From the NCBI GenBank assembly GCA_964344175.1, contig CAYFMI010000003.1:18599-82598 (forward strand): a DNA stretch of 64,000 nt, written 5' to 3'. Position 1 is the first letter of the stretch. Each line of letters begins with the position of its first letter. The notes under the pieces are model-generated. The model searched no databases, had not been told where the DNA came from, and saw nothing but the letters and a program-made list of their open reading frames with translations. The translations under genes and the position numbers were made by a program. This document shows, one piece after another, positions 44,501 to 52,337 of the stretch. The DNA is from NIOZ-UU35 sp964344175 (GTDB lineage Bacteria > Chloroflexota > Anaerolineae > Anaerolineales > UBA11858).

Positions 44501-45436
44501 GTGAAGAAAAATCCACACGAGATCGTTCTCCCGCCAGCGTTTCGGCAGCAAATTGTTAACACCTTTCACAAACCAGGGCAAGATTGGTTAGCACAATTAC
44601 CAGGTACGCTCGAAAAATTCTGCCAACGCTGGCGGTTGACTTTGTTACCGCCGTTCGAACAGCTTTCCTATAATTTCGTCGTGCCAGTTCGACTTGAAGA
44701 TGGCCGCGAAGCCGTTTTAAAACTAGGCATTCCCAATCCTGAATTGGTCTCAGAAATCGAGGCGCTGCGCATCTATGCCGGGCATGGGGTGGCGCGCCTA
44801 CTCGAAGCGGATGCTGCCGAGGGAGCATTGCTGATCGAACGCTTGCAACCCGGCCAGGCAGTCAGCATGCTGGACGATGAACAATCTACCTGCATTGCCG
44901 CCCAGATCATGCAGCAGTTCTGTCGCCCCGTACCAAGCAAGCACAACCTCCGCAGTGTAGAGCAGTGGGCTTTGGGAATCACCCGCCTGCGCAAACAGCA
45001 CCCCAACGGCAATTCTTCCATTCCATCCCATCTTATCGATAAAGCTGAGAGTCTATTTTCTGAGCTGATCGCTTCTGCGAGTCCGCTGGTGGTTTTGCAC
45101 GGCGATCTGCATCATTGGAATATCCTCAGCGCGCAGCGGCAGTCCTGGTTGGCAATTGATCCCAAAGGCGTGGTCGGTGAACCGGCCTTCGAAATCGCCG
45201 CCTGGATGCACAACCCCATGCCCTGGTTGCTGGAACACCCCTCCCCCAGGCGCGTCCTTGCCCGACGTTTGGATCAATTCCGCGAGATCTTACAAATCGA
45301 CCGGCAACGCCTGTGGGGGTGGAGTCTGGCGCAGACGGTCCTTTCCGCCTGCTGGTGTCTCGAAGATAAGGCCGGGTGTTCCGACGAGATGATCGCGGTG
45401 GCGCTATTGCTCGATCCATTGGAGACACAGTCCTGA
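44501..45436 (+). CDS. Aminoglycoside/hydroxyurea phosphotransferase-like kinase
   Basis: The 311-residue product has the APH fold of the streptomycin-6-kinase type: VLKLGIP (Lys), EIEALRIYAGHGVARLLEAD, ALLIERLQPG, the catalytic VVLHGDLHHWNILS and the metal site WLAIDPKGVVGEPAFEIAAW. Such kinases phosphorylate a hydroxyl of aminoglycosides or other small molecules. Resistance is not implied; the natural substrate is unknown. The start is GTG. Confidence 0.85.
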   Translation: MKKNPHEIVLPPAFRQQIVNTFHKPGQDWLAQLPGTLEKFCQRWRLTLLPPFEQLSYNFVVPVRLEDGREAVLKLGIPNPELVSEIEALRIYAGHGVARLLEADAAEGALLIERLQPGQAVSMLDDEQSTCIAAQIMQQFCRPVPSKHNLRSVEQWALGITRLRKQHPNGNSSIPSHLIDKAESLFSELIASASPLVVLHGDLHHWNILSAQRQSWLAIDPKGVVGEPAFEIAAWMHNPMPWLLEHPSPRRVLARRLDQFREILQIDRQRLWGWSLAQTVLSACWCLEDKAGCSDEMIAVALLLDPLETQS

Positions 45437-45506
45437 AACCGGGCGAGTGAATTTGCGTATACTGATCTTAGACCCTCTCGTTGTTTCACAGCAAAGGAGC
45501 TGAGAG

Positions 45507-45785
45507 ATGAATGGAGAAACAAAAACCCGCACCGAAGAGTTTCAGATTTCCGGCGATAAGCTGGTCAGCAAAATCAAGGAGGTCTTACACAAAGGCAATA
45601 TCCGCCGTATCGCCATAAAAAATGAGGACGGGCGTGTACTGATTGACGTCCCCCTGTATTTGGGTGTTGTGGGGGCATTATTGGCCCCACAATTGGCCGC
45701 GATCGGCGCGATTGCCGCCCTGGTCACTAAGTGTACTTTGATCGTCGAGAGAGTTGATGAGCCAACCGAAAACCCAGAAGCCTAA
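45507..45785 (+). CDS. DUF4342-like protein
   Basis: The 92-residue product begins with a charged region (about 1-45; EEFQISGDKLVSKIKEVLHKGNIRRIAIKNEDGRVLIDVPL) and continues with a hydrophobic helix (LYLGVVGALLAPQLAAIGAIAALVTKC), the layout of DUF4342. Function is unknown. AAAGGAG precedes the ATG. Confidence 0.75.
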   Translation: MNGETKTRTEEFQISGDKLVSKIKEVLHKGNIRRIAIKNEDGRVLIDVPLYLGVVGALLAPQLAAIGAIAALVTKCTLIVERVDEPTENPEA

Positions 45786-45810
45786 ACAAGCCCAGCGCAT
45801 TCGAAACTAA

Positions 45811-45854
45811 AACAGATGAGCCGCAAAATAATTGTTGCGGCTCATCTGTTTTTT
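45811..45854. terminator. Bidirectional terminator
   Basis: A perfect 16-bp stem (45811-45826 with 45835-45850) with an 8-nt loop has a T-run on the right. It lies between the plus-strand DUF4342 gene and the minus-strand transaldolase. Confidence 0.85.
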
Positions 45855-45857
45855 CCT

Positions 45858-46976
45858 TTACAGTGCCGCCAGACGCCGCTTCTCAACCGAATCTAATAAC
45901 GCGGTAAAGGCATCTGCGAATGCCCGGACACCCTGATCCTCCAATTCCTGCGTGACTTCGCCCATTGCAATTCCCAGCCCCCGGAGATCATCAAACGCCG
46001 CGCTCGCTTCATCCAGGTCGCTTTCCAGTGTTAACGCGGCTGTGCCATGATCTCGAAAGGTATTTAGTGTTTTTGGCGGCACTGTGTTAACGGTCTGTGG
46101 GCCGATCAGGGCATCGACATATAAAGTATCGGGATAGGCGGGGTTTTTCGTGCTGGTGGAAGCCCATAATGGGCGCTGAAGCCGAGCGCCGTTGGCGGCT
46201 AAATGTTCCCAGCGTTCCCCATCGAAAACTTCCTTGTGGTAGGCATAGGCCAATTTAGCGTTGGCAATAGCGATCTTCCCCAGCAAGCCCGTTGCCTTTT
46301 CAGATCGTCCATCTGCCGCGTCGACGAGTAATTGCAAACGTGCATCGACATTCGAATCAATGCGCGAGACAAAAAACGAAGCTACCGAGGCAATGCTCCC
46401 CAGCGATCCGCCGGCTGCTAAATGTTGTTCCAAACCTTGCAAATAGGCCTCCATCACTTCGTCATACCGTTGAAGCGAGAAGATTAAGGTCACATTGACG
46501 TTAATCCCCGCGGCGATGGTGCGCCTTACTGCCGGGAGACCCTCTTTTGTGGCAGGAATCTTAATCATCAAGTTTGGCCGCGCCACCAAATCCCACAACC
46601 GGGCCGCGTCCGTCACTGTCCCCTCGGTATCATTAGCCAAAAAGGGGCTGACTTCCAGGCTGACATACCCATCATCCCCTTTATTGGCTTCGTAGAGCGG
46701 CAAAAATAAATCGCAGGCCGCTTGAATATCGGCAATCGCCAGCGATTCATAGATTTGCTCACGGGTAAGACCCTTTTTTGCCAAGGGGATCAGAGCAGCA
46801 TCGTAATCGGCAGAATTCACGATGGCATTATTAAAAATGCTCGGGTTCGAGGTAACTCCACGAATATCACCCGCAGCAATCATAGCCGCTAAATCTCCAT
46901 TTTGTAAAAGTCGCCGTTCAATATTGTCATACCAGATAGATTGACCGAAAGAGTGTAATTCTGAAATTGGGTTCAT
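45858..46976 (-). CDS. tal: Transaldolase
   Basis: Transaldolase transfers a dihydroxyacetone unit in the pentose phosphate pathway. The 372-residue product has SIWYDNIERRLL, GDIRGVTSNPSIFNNAI, the Schiff-base lysine in NLMIKIPAT, and NVTLIFSLQRY, with VASFFVSRID and LWASTSTKNPAYPDTLYV. The length fits the longer TalB/Tal-Pgi-type subfamily. AAGGA precedes the ATG. A TACAAT -10 element lies on its strand at about 47030-47025. The CRP/FNR-like palindrome lies about 50 bp further upstream, so both directions may be controlled. Confidence 0.94.
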   Translation of the reverse strand: MNPISELHSFGQSIWYDNIERRLLQNGDLAAMIAAGDIRGVTSNPSIFNNAIVNSADYDAALIPLAKKGLTREQIYESLAIADIQAACDLFLPLYEANKGDDGYVSLEVSPFLANDTEGTVTDAARLWDLVARPNLMIKIPATKEGLPAVRRTIAAGINVNVTLIFSLQRYDEVMEAYLQGLEQHLAAGGSLGSIASVASFFVSRIDSNVDARLQLLVDAADGRSEKATGLLGKIAIANAKLAYAYHKEVFDGERWEHLAANGARLQRPLWASTSTKNPAYPDTLYVDALIGPQTVNTVPPKTLNTFRDHGTAALTLESDLDEASAAFDDLRGLGIAMGEVTQELEDQGVRAFADAFTALLDSVEKRRLAAL

Positions 46977-47074
46977 TTTTTCCTTCTTGCATTCAAGATG
47001 CTGTAAGTAGCCAGAGTTGTGATTATTGTATCGTAATTCTACCGCGATGGCCTTTTGCGGATCGCTTTACACTC

Positions 47075-47090
47075 TGTGACAATTGTCACA
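47075..47090. promoter_or_regulatory. Perfect CRP/FNR-type operator
   Basis: TGTGACAATTGTCACA is a perfect 16-bp palindrome that matches TGTGA-N6-TCACA, the consensus of the CRP branch. It sits between the divergent transaldolase and the Hdr/Etf/Mvh locus. A -10-like TACTAAT follows at 47109-47115, placing the palindrome centre about 40 bp upstream of the start site. Confidence 0.75.
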
Positions 47091-47201
47091 ATCGTTTGTG
47101 CTTTATATTACTAATAGATGGGGCAAGCGTCATATACCATAGTAATGTAGTTAGACACGCGCGCAGTATCATTTTTTCACATGTTAGCAGGTATGTACCA
47201 G

Positions 47202-47227
47202 GCTGGGCACCGGGGGGATCGCCCAGC
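47202..47227 (+). other. Leader hairpin upstream of the Hdr/Etf locus
   Basis: A 7-bp stem (GCTGGGC / GCCCAGC) with a 12-nt G-rich loop lies in the roughly 170-nt leader between the promoter and the leader ORF. No T-run follows. Confidence 0.35.
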
Positions 47228-47291
47228 CGTTTGGGATGCTTGCAAATATCGACATTTGAGTCATCCGTCGTTGTGCTTCAGGAGGTCACCG

Positions 47292-47357
47292 ATGGCAGCG
47301 GCCGTGTTTCTTGCAAATGCTCTTCTCCGTAATTATGCCGAACAGGAGGTATCCTAA
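47292..47357 (+). CDS. 21-codon leader ORF abutting the first locus gene
   Basis: MAAAVFLANALLRNYAEQEVS is preceded by a consensus AGGAGGT 5 bp upstream. Its TAA ends exactly one base before the ATG at 47358, and the AGGAGGT of that gene lies inside it. This suggests translational coupling. It is below the usual size limit for gene finders. Whether the peptide itself has a role is unknown. It has no regulatory codon run. Confidence 0.5.
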   Translation: MAAAVFLANALLRNYAEQEVS

Positions 47358-48557
47358 ATGGCAGCAAAGTCAGCTTCTCAGTCCTCAACACTCACCAACA
47401 ATTTCTATCAAAGTCTATTCGAAGTTCCCGATGGCACAAACATAAAAACCTGCCTGCAATGTGCCAATTGCAGCGGCGTTTGCCCCTTCGGTTACCTGAT
47501 GGATTTTCCACCCGGCAGGATGATCTCCTGGATTCGCGCCGGGGTCTTCGACGAGGTACTGGATACCGATACCGTCTGGATGTGTGTATCTTGCTACGCC
47601 TGTACCGAGGTCTGCCCTAAGAACATTCCCCTAACCCCGGGATTAATGACTCGCGCGAAGGAAGAATTGCTCCTGGCTGGGAATATTCCAACCGAACTAC
47701 AAAGTGCGCTGGAGTTCTCGCAACAATATGGGAATCCGTTGGGCGAGTCGCCCCGCAAACGCGCCGATTGGACAAAGGGGTTAGACCCCGAAGTGCCCAT
47801 CCTGCGCAAAATCAAACATCCCGTAGATGTATTATGGTTCGTGGGCGATTATCCATCCTACCACCCGCGTGTCCAACAAACCAGTAAAGCGCTTTATAAA
47901 ATTTTGACCGCTCTGGGGATTGATTTCGCCATCCTCGGCCCAGAAGAAAACAGCGATGGCGACTCGCAGCGTTTAGCTGGTGAGCGCGGCCTGTTTGAGT
48001 TGCTGGCCGAAAAGAACGGCAAGGTATTTGGGCGTTATGAATTCGGTGAAATTATCACCACCGACCCTCATGCGTATAACGCCATCAAAAACGAATATCC
48101 AGCCCTGGGCATTGAGTACCCGGTACGGCATTACACCGAATTCCTGGTTGAACGTCTCGACGAGATCAAAGCCCTTCTCAAGGGCAACGGCGAGATGCGG
48201 GTCGCCTACCACGACCCCTGCTACCTGGGCCGCGCCAACGACATCTATGACGAACCGCGTGCCCTGTTGCAGGCTATTCCAGGCGTGGAACTTGTCGAAA
48301 TGCCCCACAATCGCTCCACCAGTTTGTGCTGTGGCGGTGGCGGCGGCGGCATGTGGCTGGATGGCTTCCAATGGGAAAAGGGCCAGGTGCGCTTATCCGA
48401 ATGGCGCATGCAAGAGGTCGTGGCCGTCGAAGCTGATGTACTGGCGGTCTCATGCCCCTACGAACCGCCTCGCTTTGAAGATGCTACAAAAACAGTGAAA
48501 GGTGCAGAGAAAATCCTTGTCAAAGATATTGCTGAACTACTAGCAGACGCGTTATAG
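47358..48557 (+). CDS. HdrD-like (HdrC-HdrB fused) Fe-S protein
   Basis: The 399-residue product joins an HdrC-like 2[4Fe-4S] domain (Cys32/35/38/42 and Cys76/79/82/86) to an HdrB-like CCG half. The C-terminal CCG motif is intact: DPC288YLGR, C324-C325-GGGGGG and SC366P. The first CCG motif is replaced by GDSQRLAGERGLFE, so it probably holds one noncubane cluster. No membrane segments. It is followed by etfB and etfA and shares a long stretch (LWFVGDY ... ITTDPHAYNAIKNEYP) with the membrane protein at 50325. Confidence 0.85.
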   Translation: MAAKSASQSSTLTNNFYQSLFEVPDGTNIKTCLQCANCSGVCPFGYLMDFPPGRMISWIRAGVFDEVLDTDTVWMCVSCYACTEVCPKNIPLTPGLMTRAKEELLLAGNIPTELQSALEFSQQYGNPLGESPRKRADWTKGLDPEVPILRKIKHPVDVLWFVGDYPSYHPRVQQTSKALYKILTALGIDFAILGPEENSDGDSQRLAGERGLFELLAEKNGKVFGRYEFGEIITTDPHAYNAIKNEYPALGIEYPVRHYTEFLVERLDEIKALLKGNGEMRVAYHDPCYLGRANDIYDEPRALLQAIPGVELVEMPHNRSTSLCCGGGGGGMWLDGFQWEKGQVRLSEWRMQEVVAVEADVLAVSCPYEPPRFEDATKTVKGAEKILVKDIAELLADAL

Positions 48558-48577
48558 ATGATCCCTGGAGGAAACGC

Positions 48578-49345
48578 ATGACCAATATCGCAGTTATAGC
48601 CAAATTAGTTCCCGACCTGGTCGAGGAACTTGAAATTGCCGACAGCGGCATTGCACTGGACAGAGATTGGTTACGTCTGATCATCAACGAATTCGACAAT
48701 CATGCCATTGAACAGGCTATCCTTCTCAAGGAGCGCGTGGGCGGTGAGGTCACGGTCATCGCGCCCGAGGCAGATGGCGTAGAAGATATGCTCTACACTA
48801 CTGCCGCCAAAGGCGCCGACCGGATGATTAAGCTCACGGGGGACTTCGAGGATGGTGTCAATAACCACGCCCTGGCTCGCGCCCTAACCTCCGCGATCCA
48901 GGAAATTCAACCGCAACTCATCTTGACTGGTGTGCAAGCCAATGATGATCTGGACGGGGCAGTTGGCCCTCTTGTAGCCGAGTTACTGGGGATGCCATAT
49001 GTCGGCTACATTTCGGGTGTATCCATTGAGGGGGACAAGGCAACCGCGCGCAAGGAATACCCCGGAGGGCTGATTGCTGAAATGGAGGTCAACTTACCGG
49101 CTGTATTCGGTATTCAGGCTGGTGAAGAACCGCCCCGCTATGTGGCAATTAGCAAAGTCCGTCAGATGATGAATTCGGCCACAATCGATGAACTCGATGT
49201 CCCAGAGCTAGATAGCAGCGGAGGGCTGTCTGTCAGCCGCATGTATCTCCCCGAATCGGCTGATCGGGCTGAAATGATTGAGGGAGATGAAGAAGAAGTA
49301 GCCGCCAAACTCATCGAACTCTTCAAAGAAGCCGGATTGCTGTGA
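48578..49345 (+). CDS. etfB: Electron transfer flavoprotein beta subunit
   Basis: The 255-residue product has the beta-subunit landmarks ALDRDWLRLIINEFDNHAIEQAILLKE, GADRMIKL, ILTGVQANDDLDGAVGPLVAELLGMPYV and DVPELD. It binds AMP or a second FAD with EtfA. GGAGG precedes the ATG. Confidence 0.93.
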   Translation: MTNIAVIAKLVPDLVEELEIADSGIALDRDWLRLIINEFDNHAIEQAILLKERVGGEVTVIAPEADGVEDMLYTTAAKGADRMIKLTGDFEDGVNNHALARALTSAIQEIQPQLILTGVQANDDLDGAVGPLVAELLGMPYVGYISGVSIEGDKATARKEYPGGLIAEMEVNLPAVFGIQAGEEPPRYVAISKVRQMMNSATIDELDVPELDSSGGLSVSRMYLPESADRAEMIEGDEEEVAAKLIELFKEAGLL

Positions 49346-49358
49346 GAGGAGCAGGCAG

Positions 49359-50315
49359 ATGAACCAGGACATTTATGTAATTGTCGAACATCTTCAGGGA
49401 CAAGTGGCCGATATTTCGTATATCATGTTGGCAGCCGCCCGCGAACTGGCTCAGTCTACCGGCGGCGAGGTAGTTGGGGTTCTATTAGGCCACAACGCCC
49501 AAGCGCTAGCCGATAATCTGGCTGCCGACCGGGTGTTATACGGTGATGAGCCAGCCCTGGCAGAATTTACCTCAGATGCTTACGTTCAGGCGCTTAACGC
49601 GGTAATCGGCCAAGAAGAACCCCGTGCGGTGCTATTGGGCAGTACCACCATCGGCGCAGATGTAGCCGGAGCGCTCTCGGTACGCCTGGGGTTGCCACTG
49701 GTAAGTTCGTGTACGACCGTTATGGGCAGCAAACTCATCAGCCAGACTTGCGGCGGCAAGATCATGGCCGAATATGCATTAGGAGATGTGACCACCCTCA
49801 TCACCATGATCCCTGGGGCCTACAAACCCGAACAGGGGCAAAGCAGCGCTTCACCCGCTCTGACCAGCTTCGAGGTCGCTCTAGACAGCCCGCGCGTTAC
49901 CCTGAAATCCTACATCGAACCCGAAATCAGCGATGTGGACATTACCAAAGCGCAGGTGTTAATTGCCATTGGCCGCGGTATCCAAACCGAAGACAATATC
50001 GAGTTAGCTGAAGAGTTAGCCGAATTTCTGGGTGGCGAAGTTTGCGCCTCTCGCCCAATTGTTGATCAGGGCTGGCTGCCAACGGCGCGCATGGTAGGGA
50101 AATCGGGGCAAAGTGTCAAACCCAAGTTGTATCTGACGCTGGGAATCAGCGGTGCGCCGGAGCATGTGGAAGGCATGACCGGTGCGGAAACGATCATCGC
50201 CATCAATATGGACCCCAATGCACCCATTTTCGATGTTGCCACCTATGGCGTAGAGATCGATCTCTTCGATTTGATCGACCCACTCCTCGAGCAGTTAGAA
50301 GAGGCTAAAGGATAG
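49359..50315 (+). CDS. etfA: Electron transfer flavoprotein alpha subunit
   Basis: The 318-residue product has the FAD-binding segment of EtfA near its end: GRGIQTEDNIE, CASRPIVDQGWLPTARMVGKSGQSVKPKLYLTLGISGAPEHVEGM, and IIAINMDPNAPIFDVATYG. With EtfB it is a mobile FAD electron carrier, able in some anaerobes to bifurcate electrons. Whether this pair bifurcates needs its beta-subunit FAD site examined. AGGAG precedes the ATG. The EMO-like membrane gene follows by 9 bp. Confidence 0.93.
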   Translation: MNQDIYVIVEHLQGQVADISYIMLAAARELAQSTGGEVVGVLLGHNAQALADNLAADRVLYGDEPALAEFTSDAYVQALNAVIGQEEPRAVLLGSTTIGADVAGALSVRLGLPLVSSCTTVMGSKLISQTCGGKIMAEYALGDVTTLITMIPGAYKPEQGQSSASPALTSFEVALDSPRVTLKSYIEPEISDVDITKAQVLIAIGRGIQTEDNIELAEELAEFLGGEVCASRPIVDQGWLPTARMVGKSGQSVKPKLYLTLGISGAPEHVEGMTGAETIIAINMDPNAPIFDVATYGVEIDLFDLIDPLLEQLEEAKG

Positions 50316-50324
50316 GAGTGCGCC

Positions 50325-52328
50325 ATGCCTGAACGAGTGAATTATTGGGGTATACCCCATGAGTGGGGGGCACCGGAAATCTATGTCTACGCGATCATGT
50401 TTCTGGCAGCCTTCATTTTGCTGGTACGGTTCTACCGCCGCGCCAACCTGTGGTGGAAGATTGGCCAACCCGAAGCACGCTGGGACAAATTGCATGTGCG
50501 CTTGGGGAACCTGATCCGATACGCCATTGTGCAAACCAAAGTGCTGCGGCAGCGTTACCCTGGGGTAATGCACGCGGCCATTGCCTGGAGCTATTTCATC
50601 TTCTTTTTGGGTACCGCGCTGGCAACGGTTCACGACCATTTCTTTGAGTTCTTGTCGGGTGATATTTTGCTTGTTTATAAATTTGTCCTCGACATCTTTA
50701 CGATCTTCTTCTTCGTGGGGGTGGGGATGGCGATCTACCGACGCTATGTGCAGAAGCCCAAACGGCTGACGCTGGAATCGGGCTTTACCTGGTCTCTGGT
50801 GCTGATTACGATCATCGTACTGGGCGGGCTGCTGACCGAGTCGCTGCGCTTGGCCGTTGAACAGCCGGCCTGGGCATGGTCGGCTCCGGCGGGATGGCTG
50901 GTGGCGCAAATTTGGATCGCTACCGGAGCATCGGCGCAAAGCCTGACCAACTGGCATTTGGGCATTTGGACTTTCCACTTGCTTACCGTGGCGCTGACCA
51001 TCATCACGCTGCCGGGCGGCACATTGCTGCATGCCCTGACCGGCCCGCTGAACGCTTTCTTCGCCAAGCTCGACCGCCCCATGGGCGCGCTGGCCCCGGC
51101 CAGATTAGATGGCGAGGAGCAGTTCATTTACGCCAGCAAGCTCAGTGATCTAAGCTGGAAACAGTTACTGGATGGGGATGCATGCACCGAGTGTGGTCGC
51201 TGCCAGGAGGCTTGCCCGGCATTTGCCGCGGGCACTCCGCTGAACCCTAAGACATTGATTCTAAGCCTGAGCAAGGCCCTGAGTGCCGATGGCCGCAAAC
51301 TGATTGGCGGCAACGGCGAGACGCCTGCGTTGGTGGGGAAGTGGATTCAAGAGGAGGCCTTGTGGGCATGTACATCCTGCGGGGCTTGCATCGATGAGTG
51401 CCCGGTGTTGATCGAACATGTCGATGCAATTGTCGACATGCGGCGTTATCTGGTTATCGAAGGCAAGATCGATGCCGAACTGCAAGACGCCCTGACAAAC
51501 CTGGGACGTTACGGCAATTCGTTTGGACAATCGGAACGCATGCGGGCGAAATGGGCAAAAAATGTCGAGCCAAAAATAAAAGATGCCGGAAAAGAAGCCG
51601 TTGAATATTTGTGGTTCGTCGGCGACTACGCAGCCTACAGCCCCACGCTGACCGAAGTCACCCAAATGACCGCCGCTGTATTCCAGCACGCCGGGGTGGA
51701 CTTTGGCATCCTGTATAAGGGTGAGAATCATTCCGGCAATGATGTGCGTCGCGCCGGTGAAGAGGGACTTTACGAGATGTTGGTTGAAAAGAATCTCAAA
51801 GCCCTGGGGCGTAGCGAGCACCGCGCCATTGTCACCACCGACCCCCACAGCTATAACACCCTCAAAAACGAGTACCCAGCCAACGGGAATGGGCGCAAGC
51901 CGGTGCTCCACTATTGTGAATTGCTCGATCAGTTAATTGCATCCGGCCAACTCACTTTCAGCAAAAAATTGGGGTACAAGGTCACCTATCATGACCCCTG
52001 TTACCTGGGGCGCTACAACGGCATTTACAATGCCCCACGGCGGGTGATCGAAGCTACGGGATGCGAAATTATCGAAATGCCCCGCAACCGCGACAACGGC
52101 TTTTGCTGCGGAGCGGGCGGCGGGCGCATCTGGATGGCAGAAGGAGAGATGAGTGAACGGCCCAGCGAATCCCGTATTCGAGAGGCTATTCAATTAGAGG
52201 GCGTGACCACCTTCGTGGTGGCCTGCCCGAAAGATGTCACCATGTACCGTGATGCGGTCAAAACGACCGGCCACGAAGAGAGCATCATCGTCAAAGATTT
52301 GATCGAACTTGTTTACGAAGCTATGTGA
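50325..52328 (+). CDS. EMO-like EtfAB:menaquinone oxidoreductase, NarI-HdrD fusion
   Basis: The 667-residue protein has about six membrane helices in the first 290 residues (NarI-like cytochrome b domain with several histidines, e.g. LRQRYPGVMHAAIAWSYFIFF, WHLGIWTFHLLT), then an Fe-S half. The Fe-S half has CTECGRCQEACP and CTSCGACIDECP, and the CCG motif DPCYLGR ... FCCGAGGGR ... ACPKD. As in the soluble HdrD-like protein the first CCG motif is replaced (GNDVRRAGEEGLYE). This build matches EMO, which takes electrons from EtfAB to menaquinone. It lies directly after etfA. Confidence 0.85.
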   Translation: MPERVNYWGIPHEWGAPEIYVYAIMFLAAFILLVRFYRRANLWWKIGQPEARWDKLHVRLGNLIRYAIVQTKVLRQRYPGVMHAAIAWSYFIFFLGTALATVHDHFFEFLSGDILLVYKFVLDIFTIFFFVGVGMAIYRRYVQKPKRLTLESGFTWSLVLITIIVLGGLLTESLRLAVEQPAWAWSAPAGWLVAQIWIATGASAQSLTNWHLGIWTFHLLTVALTIITLPGGTLLHALTGPLNAFFAKLDRPMGALAPARLDGEEQFIYASKLSDLSWKQLLDGDACTECGRCQEACPAFAAGTPLNPKTLILSLSKALSADGRKLIGGNGETPALVGKWIQEEALWACTSCGACIDECPVLIEHVDAIVDMRRYLVIEGKIDAELQDALTNLGRYGNSFGQSERMRAKWAKNVEPKIKDAGKEAVEYLWFVGDYAAYSPTLTEVTQMTAAVFQHAGVDFGILYKGENHSGNDVRRAGEEGLYEMLVEKNLKALGRSEHRAIVTTDPHSYNTLKNEYPANGNGRKPVLHYCELLDQLIASGQLTFSKKLGYKVTYHDPCYLGRYNGIYNAPRRVIEATGCEIIEMPRNRDNGFCCGAGGGRIWMAEGEMSERPSESRIREAIQLEGVTTFVVACPKDVTMYRDAVKTTGHEESIIVKDLIELVYEAM

Positions 52329-52337
52329 ACTATCTAT

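Noticed and set aside
44501..45436. Antibiotic-resistance gene
   Set aside because: The APH fold is broad and used for many small molecules. There is no mobile or resistance context.
46967..47332. 121-residue open frame over the Hdr locus promoter
   Set aside because: It overlaps the CRP-like site, the promoter and the leader ORF, has an atypical composition and no ribosome-binding site.
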